A stretch of 9,405 nt of DNA, from NCBI GenBank assembly GCA_038247465.1, contig JBBRUV010000188.1, positions 1 to 9,405 of the forward strand, written 5' to 3'. This document shows positions 1-5,997 of this stretch, one piece after another; positions within the stretch are counted from its first letter, which is position 1, and each line of letters begins with the position of its first letter. The stretch is from JBBRNH01 sp038247465. Lineage in GTDB: Bacteria; Bacteroidota; Bacteroidia; Cytophagales; Spirosomataceae. Position numbers and translations under genes: made by a program. The notes beneath the pieces are model-generated. The model did no database searches, was not told where the DNA came from, and saw only the letters and a list, made by a program, of their open reading frames with translations.

Positions 1-1151
1 CATAACTCATCCGTTTTACATAGCGAATTACATTATTCAGCCCTTCAGTGACGGCATTGGTAAGGCGCTGGTGAGCGAAGTTTGAAATAGGTTCAAGCCA
101 GTTTGTCAACGTAGTTAGAAAAGGAGAAAAACCCTCATAACCTAAAGCAAGAGCTTGGCTTATCCAAGTTTGTAAACTACCTAACAAAGCGGGCGAATCG
201 ACTGCATTTTCAAAATGGCTGTGGAACGTATTTCGCAAATCAACAGCTGCTTTAAGAACTGTACTTTGTTTAAAAGCAGCGTCCAATTGGGTTTGTTCAG
301 TAGCTGTTAGTTTGGATTTAAATAGCACCCATTTGATATCTTTGAAAGCAACTTTCCAAGGCCATTCCTCACGTAATTTTCGACGAAGCCGATCTAAAAC
401 ATCATTCAATAATTTGACAACGTGAAACCGATCAATAACCAGAACCGCTTGCGGAAAACAGTGTTTACTGACGGCATAATAGGCAGGCCACATATCGAAA
501 CTAACAGACTCTATTTGTTGGCAAAATTTAGGGCCAAGTCGCTTAAAATGAGCGAGTAAGGTCTCTTTTGAACGACTTGGCAAAACGTCTAATGCAATAC
601 CTTTATCCAAATCGGTAAGTACACAGGCATAGTGCCCTTTACCCTTTCGGTCCGGGCCGCCGGTGCGGGGCAATCTCATCAATACCTAATCGCTTCACAT
701 GAGCATACCGAGTCGGTAACTGCAGGTGAGTTTGAACATAGTGGTAATAAAGCCGTTCTGCCGTTTTTGGGCAAACGTCTAATAACGCTCCTACTTCTGT
801 AAAAGGTTGACGAGCACAGCAGTCAACAATCCATTTAGCTTGCCTACGTGTGTAACTTTTACCGGCATCAGCAAATGGTATAGATTCACTAAAATATCGA
901 TTGCAGTCAACGCATATAAATTGCCTAACTTGTAAGTAAAGCCAAACTTGACGACCAGAGATATCCAAGTCTCTAACCTGGCGAATCGTGTACTGATTGA
1001 CTTGGTGTGTTGATTTAAGACAGTTCGGACAAGGGTGTTCAAGCGTTTTGATTTGACCAAAAACTGTAATTTTCTTGGGGGCATACTCAACCCGCTGTAC
1101 TTGTAAATCCGGCAAATCTAAAATCTGCTCGTAAAGAGTTGTTTCTTGCAT
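1..1151 (-). pseudogene. ISL3-family transposase, frameshifted and truncated by the window edge
   Basis: The protein begins at ATG 1149-1151. It has the zf-ISL3 zinc-binding pattern (CPNC at residues 41-44, then C80 and C83), a helix-turn-helix-like segment near 116-138, and the start of the DDE catalytic domain at GIDEIA (residues 156-161; D158 is probably the first catalytic acid). This frame stops at residue 170 (TAA at 636-638). One base over, the frame stays open from ATG 677-679 to the window start and continues the same domain: KGKGHYACVLTDL, SFDMWPAY, VIDRFHVVKL and finally TEGLNN, which holds the expected catalytic Glu. About 380 residues are visible in the two frames against roughly 400 for the family. 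The join is consistent with one extra base between about 635 and 668. Restoring it would give an almost normal transposase, so the break may be recent, a sequencing error, or less likely recoding. As read, the gene is non-functional without frameshifting. Confidence 0.88.
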
Positions 1152-1163
1152 AGTTCAAGTTAA

Positions 1164-1185
1164 CCACAAAAATTGTCAGAGTACC
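1164..1185 (-). repeat. Candidate right terminal inverted repeat of the ISL3 element
   Basis: Read on the minus strand, this 22-base stretch starts GGTACTCTGACA and ends TTTTTGTGG. It lies just outside the transposase start codon. Its position, GG start and AT-rich inner part fit an ISL3 end. The matching left repeat is off the window, so this is inference from position and style only. Confidence 0.35.
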
Positions 1186-1351
1186 ATATTTTTTATGATT
1201 TGGAATCACTTGCCAAGACAATTAAGCTGAATCATAATATCACTTAGAAAAAACGGCAGCCAACAAATGCTTGCTCCCATAGCTGCTGACTCAAGCCAGT
1301 CAGAATCAGTTCTCTATTCATCTTTTTGATCTACCTTTCATCTGGCGGAAC

Positions 1352-1531
1352 ATGAAAGTCTACTACGGACAGCAAGTCTCTGCCCGTTTCCTGCTCTCCC
1401 ACACTCCAGACCATTTCTCCTACACTCCATACCTCCCATTCAACAATGAGCCGAAAATCCGTTTCGGGCCCGATTACCGCCCCACAACTTTGTTCCGAAA
1501 TCAATCAACAACCAACCGATTTCGGCCATGA
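1352..1531 (+). CDS. Doubtful 59-residue ORF overlapping the receptor start
   Basis: The frame opens at ATG 1352-1354, preceded by a purine-rich GGCGGAAC, and closes with TGA at 1529-1531. That stop shares four bases (ATGA) with the receptor's start codon, an arrangement typical of translational coupling. The deduced product starts MKVYYGQQVSARF, is rich in aromatic residues, proline and arginine, and has no signal peptide, membrane segment or motif I recognise. The same frame stays open upstream of the ATG to a TAG near 1280. It resembles no family known to me and overlaps the palindromic leader and the candidate promoter, so it is probably a chance ORF. It is listed because of its exact junction with the receptor gene. 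Confidence 0.15.
   Translation: MKVYYGQQVSARFLLSHTPDHFSYTPYLPFNNEPKIRFGPDYRPTTLFRNQSTTNRFRP
1401..1442 (+). repeat. Imperfect 21-base direct repeat
   Basis: ACACTCCAGACC (1401-1412) recurs as ACACTCCATACC (1422-1433), one mismatch in twelve, with a 21-base period. The remainder of each unit is only loosely similar (pyrimidine-rich). The period is a multiple of three and falls inside the doubtful 59-codon ORF. It may be chance. Confidence 0.35.
1451..1525. repeat. Four-arm CCGAAA/TTTCGG inverted repeat cluster in the receptor leader
   Basis: Two hairpin-capable pairs sit in tandem. CCGAAA (1451-1456) faces TTTCGG (1462-1467) across five bases. CCGAAAT (1495-1501) faces ATTTCGG (1519-1525) across 17 bases and ends three bases before the receptor ATG. 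A perfect 10-base palindrome TCGGGCCCGA (1464-1473) overlaps the second arm. All arms share one hexamer, so mutually exclusive pairings are possible (arm 1 with 2 and 3 with 4, or 2 with 3, or 1 with 4). The cluster could be a regulator binding region or a leader structure that hides the start codon. The repeats are directly visible; the function is inferred. Confidence 0.5.
1462..1492 (+). promoter_or_regulatory. Possible Bacteroidota-type promoter of the receptor gene
   Basis: CAACTTTG at 1485-1492 differs by one base from the -7 consensus TAnnTTTG, with a TTT at 1462-1464 at suitable -33 spacing. The start codon would lie about 35 bases after the -7 element. Both elements are imperfect, so this is a weak call. 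If transcription starts just after 1492, the transcript would carry only the second inverted repeat. Confidence 0.3.
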
Positions 1532-3939
1532 AAACAAGTCTCACACTCCTGTTGCTGGGTTTTGCCCTGACGACAAACGCCCAGAACGCCCGGACTACCG
1601 GCCCCACCCAAACCATTCGCGGAACGCTGTTCGATGCGGCTTCGCACACACCCCTGCCCGGTGCCAACGTGGTGCTGGTTGGCACGGAGCCAGTTGTTGG
1701 CACGGCAACCGATGCCGATGGACGGTTTCGGCTGGCGAATATTCCCGTTGGCCGGGTGCGGCTCAAAGTCACGCTTGTGGGTTACGAAGACCTGTTTCTG
1801 GGCGAAGTCGTGGTAAATTCTGGTAAAGAAACCGTGCTTGAACTACCCCTCACCGAAAGCCTGGGCCAACTGAATGAGGTGACGGTGGCCTACAAACGGG
1901 CCGAAGACCGCACCGTTGCCAACAACGAACTGGCGTTCGTGTCGGCCCGTCCGTTCAGCCCCGCCGAAACCAACCGATACGCCGGTAGCCTCGGCGACCC
2001 GTCGCGGATGGCGGCCAACTTTGCTGGGGTTAGCGGGGCCAACGATTCACGGAACGACATTGTGGTGCGGGGCAACTCGCCCGCGTCGTTGCTGTGGCGC
2101 ACGGAAGGCGTAAACATTCCGAATCCGAACCATTTTGGCGCACTCGGCACGTCGGGCGGGCCGGTGTCGCTGCTGAATGCCAACCTCATCGCCAAGTCTG
2201 ATTTTATGACGGGTGCGTTTCCGGCAGAATACGCCAACGCGCTCGGATCGGTGTTTGACGTGCGGCTGCGGAAAGGCAACGACGAGAAACGGGAATTTCT
2301 GGGGCAAATCGCCTTCAACGGCTTAGAAGTCGGAGCTGAAGGGCCATACAGCGAAAAGGCAAACGGAACCGGAAGCCGGGCATCGTATCTCGTGAATTAC
2401 CGCTACTCGCTGTTCAGTTTGTTCAAAGTGGTGGGTTTTCAGATTGCCGGAACGCCTGAATATCAAGATGGTATGTTCAAAACAGATATACCCGTAGGTA
2501 CTCGCGGTAATCTGTCTATCTGGGCATTGGGTGGCCAAAGCAAGATCACATTTTTGGGCAAAGACATTGATACCAACGTACCCGATGCCTACGGCGATGA
2601 AAACACCAACACACGGGTTAAGTATTCGACCGGCATTGGCACGGTAGCCTACGAACACCGGTTCTCGACTCGTACTGTTGGGCGGCTAACGATGTCGGGG
2701 TCACGCACAACGCAGGAGTTTCGGGGCGATAGTGTGATTTATCGGTCAGAGGGCGTGGTGGCGCAGGAAATCGCATCGGGATCCGCCAATTTCACGCAGG
2801 AGAAACTCTCACTCAACGGCAAACTCACTCACAAACTGAGCGCAAAAGATAAACTGTCGGGGGGCGTGATTGTGGACTTAATTCGCTACGATTTACAGAA
2901 TCAGCAACTGTATCCGGTCGCATTGTCGGAGCGCAACACAACGGGCGAAACGGCTCTGTTTCAGGCATATAGTCAGTGGCAACATCGGTTTAGCAACCGC
3001 CTGATGGCCAATGCCGGGTTGTCGGTGTTGCACCTTGCTCTTAACGGATCAACGGCGTTGGAACCCCGCGCCGGGTTGTCTTATCAACTCTCGCCAACGA
3101 GTTCGCTGAATCTCGGCTACGGCCTGCACAGTATCATGCAGCCTATTCTGACGTATTTTTACCAGACCAGGCAGGCCAACGGCAGCTATGCGCTAACCAA
3201 CAAAGACCTCGGTTTCACGCGCAGCCACCACATTGTGCTGGGTTATGACCGGATGCTTACGCCCACCCTGCGGCTCAAAACCGAAGCCTACTATCAGTCG
3301 TTGTTCAACGCGCCCGTTGAGCGCACGGCGAGTTATTATTCTACTCTGACCGAAGGCGCGAGTTTTGCCCCCACCAACAAAGGCAACCTCGTGAGTAGGG
3401 GTACGGGCCAGAATTACGGTGTAGAACTGACGCTGGAGCAGTTTTTTAACCGCAATTATTACTTTCTGGCAACGGTCTCGGTCTTTAACTCAACCTACAA
3501 AGGCTCTGACGGCGTTTCGCGCAATACGCCGTTCAACAACAGGTACGTGCTAAACTTACTGGCTGGTAAAGAATGGCGCATCGGCTCTAAAAACAACCGG
3601 AACGCCGGATCGGTACTGCTGGTCAACTGGAAAGTAGCAACGGCGGGTGGACGATATACTACGCCGATCAACATAGCCCGTTCTGCCGAACTCCGCACCG
3701 AAGTCAACGATTTTAGCCGGGCTTTCTCGGAAGAGCAACCGGCTTATTTACGAATAGACTTAAAAGTAGGCTACCGGATGAACCGCGCCCGGCTCACCCA
3801 CGAGTTCGCGCTCGATTTGCAGAACGTGAGCAACCGGCAGAACGTGTTTCAGCAGGCCTACAACCCCCGCACCAATCAGATCGGCACGGCCTACCAGCAG
3901 GGATTTCTGCCCGTACCCTATTACCGAGTAACATTCTGA
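1528..3939 (+). CDS. TonB-dependent outer-membrane receptor with N-terminal carboxypeptidase-regulatory-like domain
   Basis: This 803-residue protein is an outer-membrane gated channel that should import a ligand using energy passed from the inner membrane through TonB. Residues 1-18 form a signal peptide (MKTSLTLLLL, cleavage likely after TNA). A carboxypeptidase-regulatory-like beta-sandwich domain spans about 28-108 (IRGTLFDAAS, ATDADGRF, VGYED). NEVTV at 116-120 resembles a TonB box. The plug follows at about 125-250, with VVRGNSP at 179-185 and LWRTEGVNIPNP at 189-200. The rest is the beta-barrel, ending in the aromatic C-terminus YYRVTF typical of barrel assembly signals. At about 800 residues, without a SusC-type pattern and with no SusD gene next to it, it is not a classical SusC/SusD glycan importer. 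The ligand cannot be told from the sequence. The chosen ATG gives a complete signal peptide; there is no Shine-Dalgarno, as usual in this phylum. Confidence 0.93.
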   Translation: MKTSLTLLLLGFALTTNAQNARTTGPTQTIRGTLFDAASHTPLPGANVVLVGTEPVVGTATDADGRFRLANIPVGRVRLKVTLVGYEDLFLGEVVVNSGKETVLELPLTESLGQLNEVTVAYKRAEDRTVANNELAFVSARPFSPAETNRYAGSLGDPSRMAANFAGVSGANDSRNDIVVRGNSPASLLWRTEGVNIPNPNHFGALGTSGGPVSLLNANLIAKSDFMTGAFPAEYANALGSVFDVRLRKGNDEKREFLGQIAFNGLEVGAEGPYSEKANGTGSRASYLVNYRYSLFSLFKVVGFQIAGTPEYQDGMFKTDIPVGTRGNLSIWALGGQSKITFLGKDIDTNVPDAYGDENTNTRVKYSTGIGTVAYEHRFSTRTVGRLTMSGSRTTQEFRGDSVIYRSEGVVAQEIASGSANFTQEKLSLNGKLTHKLSAKDKLSGGVIVDLIRYDLQNQQLYPVALSERNTTGETALFQAYSQWQHRFSNRLMANAGLSVLHLALNGSTALEPRAGLSYQLSPTSSLNLGYGLHSIMQPILTYFYQTRQANGSYALTNKDLGFTRSHHIVLGYDRMLTPTLRLKTEAYYQSLFNAPVERTASYYSTLTEGASFAPTNKGNLVSRGTGQNYGVELTLEQFFNRNYYFLATVSVFNSTYKGSDGVSRNTPFNNRYVLNLLAGKEWRIGSKNNRNAGSVLLVNWKVATAGGRYTTPINIARSAELRTEVNDFSRAFSEEQPAYLRIDLKVGYRMNRARLTHEFALDLQNVSNRQNVFQQAYNPRTNQIGTAYQQGFLPVPYYRVTF

Positions 3940-3967
3940 TACTGACGGAGTGGAAAGTTGAGTGAAC

Positions 3968-3997
3968 GAACGGCCAGAAAGTTTTTTCTGGCTGTTT
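3968..3997. terminator. Terminator-like hairpin after the receptor gene
   Basis: GCCAGAAA (3973-3980) and TTTCTGGC (3985-3992) pair perfectly around a GTTT loop. The stem extends outward by three or four more pairs, including one G-U wobble. A short T-rich run (TGTTTAG) follows on the plus strand. It lies 29 bases after the receptor stop and just before a candidate promoter for the next gene, so it probably ends the receptor transcript. The T-tract is short, so termination may be incomplete. Confidence 0.55.
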
Positions 3998-3999
3998 AG

Positions 4000-4031
4000 T
4001 TGGAAATGAGTCTGATCTTCCATTTACTTTG
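4000..4031 (+). promoter_or_regulatory. Candidate Bacteroidota-type promoter of creD
   Basis: TTACTTTG at 4024-4031 matches the -7 consensus TAnnTTTG in all but one base. A TTG at 4000-4002 lies 21 bases upstream, inside the spacing usual for -33/-7 promoters of this phylum. The creD start follows 20 bases after the -7 box, giving a short leader. It sits directly downstream of the hairpin that likely ends the receptor transcript. Confidence 0.4.
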
Positions 4032-4051
4032 TAACTCAAAGTGCTTTCAAA

Positions 4052-5437
4052 ATGGAAACACAACCCATCACTCCCCGGCCCGCTTCGGTTTTTGAGCAGT
4101 TCAACAACTGGCTCCGCACATCTACTCTGCTGAAAATCTGCGTGATCGGTTTTCTGATTTTGCTGTTGCTCGTTCCCACGGGTATGTTACAATCGCTGAT
4201 TAACGAACGCGAACAAACCCGCAACACGGTTGTGCAGGAGGTAAGTGAGAAATGGGGGAACGCCCAAACCATTGCCGGGCCGGTGTTGTCGGTGCCGGTT
4301 CGGTCAGTAATCAAAGACGACAAAGGCAAGGAATCGGTGTCGGTTTATTACGCCAATTTTCTGCCCGACGACCTCACCATTGCCGGCAGTGTGCAGCCCG
4401 AACAGCGCAACCGGGGTATCTACACCGTCATGCTCTACAACACCCGCCTGAAACTGACAGGCCGTTTTCCGAAACCCGACCTGGAAAAACTGAACATCGG
4501 TTCAGATCAGCCCCAATGGGATAAGGCGTTTCTGTCGCTGGGCATAACTGATATGAAGGGCATCAAAGAGGCCATTCGGTTTCGGCTAAACGGGGCAGCC
4601 GTGCCTGTTAGTCCGGGCATCCCAACGGGCGAATGGTTTCCGGTGGGGGTGAGTATTCCAGTATCATCGTTGAGCGCGGGCGGGTTCAACTTCGACTGTG
4701 ACCTGAACGTGAACGGCAGTACCGAGCTTTCGTTTGTGCCGTTGGGTAAAGAAACCAACGTGAGCCTGACATCGCCCTGGGCCACGCCGAGTTTCACGGG
4801 CGCGTTTTTGCCCGATCAGCGCACGGTGTCTGACACCGGATTCCGGGCAGCCTGGAAAATTCTGCAATACAACCGCAACTTCCCTCAGCAGGGTGTTGGG
4901 GCGTTTTTTGTTCTGCAACATAACGACCCCGATCAAAGCAAGGTTGTGCCTTCTACCGATTTTGGCGTTAAGTTGTTGTTGCCCGTAGATGAGTATCAGA
5001 AAACGACGCGCTCGGCCAAATACGCTGTGATGTTCATTATCATTACGTTTTCAGTATTTTTCTTTGTCGAAATCCTGAATAAAAAACGCATTCATCCCGT
5101 TCAGTATCTGCTGGTCGGGTTTGCCATCTGCCTGTTTTATCTGCTGTTGCTGTCCATCTCCGAACACCTGTCGTTTGACCGGGCCTACCTGATTGGGATG
5201 GGCGTTGTTTTAACGCTGGTAACGTTCTACGTCCGCTACGTTTTCAAAAACACCCAACTGACGGTACTATTCAGTGGTATTCTGACCCTGCTCTACGGGT
5301 TCTTCTACTCGCTGTTGCAACTTGAAGACTACGCGCTCCTGCTCGGTACAATGGGATTAGTGCTGATCCTGGGCATCATCATGTACCTGACCCGCAACGT
5401 AAACTGGTATCGGGCCTACAAGCCTGCCAGACAATAA
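4052..5437 (+). CDS. creD: Cell envelope integrity protein CreD, inner membrane
   Basis: CreD (COG4452) is an inner-membrane protein. In enterobacteria it belongs to the CreBC regulon and is tied to envelope integrity, colicin E2 tolerance and, in some species, beta-lactam response; its biochemical activity is unknown. The 461 residues are close to the 450 of E. coli CreD. An N-terminal membrane segment (about 27-46) is followed by a conserved start of the periplasmic part (LINEREQTRNTVVQEV, 49-64; GPVLSVPV, 76-83). A large periplasmic domain reaches about residue 320. Five C-terminal membrane segments follow at about 324-342, 350-369, 377-396, 402-423 and 427-446. The strongest signatures are HPVQYLLVGF (348-357), SISEHLSF (368-375) and the tail MYLTRNVNWY. 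The DinB-like gene begins 12 bases after the stop, so the two are probably co-transcribed. I recall that many Bacteroidota creD genes follow a small winged-helix regulator; none is present here. Confidence 0.95.
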   Translation: METQPITPRPASVFEQFNNWLRTSTLLKICVIGFLILLLLVPTGMLQSLINEREQTRNTVVQEVSEKWGNAQTIAGPVLSVPVRSVIKDDKGKESVSVYYANFLPDDLTIAGSVQPEQRNRGIYTVMLYNTRLKLTGRFPKPDLEKLNIGSDQPQWDKAFLSLGITDMKGIKEAIRFRLNGAAVPVSPGIPTGEWFPVGVSIPVSSLSAGGFNFDCDLNVNGSTELSFVPLGKETNVSLTSPWATPSFTGAFLPDQRTVSDTGFRAAWKILQYNRNFPQQGVGAFFVLQHNDPDQSKVVPSTDFGVKLLLPVDEYQKTTRSAKYAVMFIIITFSVFFFVEILNKKRIHPVQYLLVGFAICLFYLLLLSISEHLSFDRAYLIGMGVVLTLVTFYVRYVFKNTQLTVLFSGILTLLYGFFYSLLQLEDYALLLGTMGLVLILGIIMYLTRNVNWYRAYKPARQ

Positions 5438-5449
5438 AACAACATCAAT

Positions 5450-5974
5450 ATGACCCACTTCCCCAAACCAACCACCGGCTTTGCGCCGTTTTATGCCGGT
5501 TATATGAGCCTTGTGCCAGACGATGGCAACCTGCCCGCTCACCTCGCGGCTGTTATGGCCGAAACCGACACGCTGGCAGGAAGCCTGCCGCCCGACAAAC
5601 TCACGTATCGCTACGCCGAAGGAAAATGGACAGTAAAGGATATTCTGGTGCATCTGACCGATGCCGAGCGCGTGTTTGTGTATCGGGCCATGCGTTTTGC
5701 CCGGAACGATGCCACTGACTTACCGGGCTTCGATGAAAATTTATTCGTGGAAAATGCCGGAGCCAATACCCGTAACATAGCCAGCGTCATGGCCGAGTTT
5801 GCCGCGCAACGGGCCGCCACGATTGCGTTTTTGAACAGCCTTGATACCGCAACGTGGCAACGATACGGCACGGCTAACGGCGCGATGAATTCGGTAAGTG
5901 GCTTTATGTGTGTGATTTACGGCCACCATCGTCACCACCTGAACGTGTTTCGGGAACGGTATCTGGGCGAGTAG
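5450..5974 (+). CDS. DinB/YfiT-like metal-binding protein
   Basis: The 174-residue product fits the DinB_2 superfamily, four-helix-bundle proteins that hold a divalent metal through three histidines. Many act, or are thought to act, as thiol-dependent transferases (the bacillithiol/mycothiol S-transferase type), but substrates are mostly unknown. The first metal ligand is probably His68 in WTVKDILVHLTDAERVF (60-76). The other two come from the C-terminal cluster GHHRHHLNVFRERYL (158-172), most likely His159 and His163. Length is normal for the family and no signal peptide is present, so it should be cytoplasmic. It starts 12 bases after creD and has no evident promoter of its own, which suggests an operon. 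It converges on the ABC exporter gene with 23 bases between the stop codons. The family call is firm; the substrate is open. Confidence 0.92.
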   Translation: MTHFPKPTTGFAPFYAGYMSLVPDDGNLPAHLAAVMAETDTLAGSLPPDKLTYRYAEGKWTVKDILVHLTDAERVFVYRAMRFARNDATDLPGFDENLFVENAGANTRNIASVMAEFAAQRAATIAFLNSLDTATWQRYGTANGAMNSVSGFMCVIYGHHRHHLNVFRERYLGE

Positions 5975-5997
5975 CGTGGCCGGAAACTGCGCCGACC

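Larger units (their letters stand above)
1..1185 (-). mobile_element. ISL3-family insertion sequence, partial (runs off the left edge)
   Basis: The block carries an ISL3-type transposase read on the minus strand and is visibly AT-richer than the flanking genes, as expected for acquired DNA. The right-hand boundary is set at 1185, where the minus strand reads GGTACTCTGACAATTTTTGT, a GG-started AT-rich end similar in style to ISL3 terminal repeats. The left end, its partner repeat and any target duplication lie outside the window, so the boundary is inferred. If the boundary is right, an 8-base target copy would begin at 1186 in an AT-rich stretch. The element sits about 340 bases upstream of the TonB-dependent receptor and points away from it. 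Confidence 0.75.
1186..1527. other. Intergenic region between the IS end and the receptor gene
   Basis: No protein family is recognised in these 342 bases. The left part is AT-rich and holds a small perfect inverted repeat (TGATT-tgg-AATCA, 1196-1208). The middle has a weak 21-base direct repeat (1401-1442). The right 75 bases hold CCGAAA/TTTCGG inverted repeats, a 10-base palindrome (TCGGGCCCGA, 1464-1473) and a possible promoter for the receptor. A 59-codon ORF on the plus strand spans 1352-1531. No RNA gene was recognised. Confidence 0.6.

Noticed and set aside
636..679. Programmed -1 frameshift as in IS3-type elements
   Set aside because: The second frame lies at +1 relative to the first, and no classic A6G-type slippery run is present; a simple indel is more economical.
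1446..1826. Plus-strand 126-codon frame running over the receptor start
   Set aside because: It overlaps the well-supported receptor signal peptide and regulatory domain in another frame and shows no recognisable family.
1528..3939. SusC of a glycan-uptake SusC/SusD pair
   Set aside because: The protein is about 200 residues short for SusC, and no SusD lipoprotein gene follows; the next gene is creD.
3760..4329. Minus-strand frames across the receptor end, terminator and creD start
   Set aside because: They are antisense to two confident genes and their products show no domain or sensible composition.
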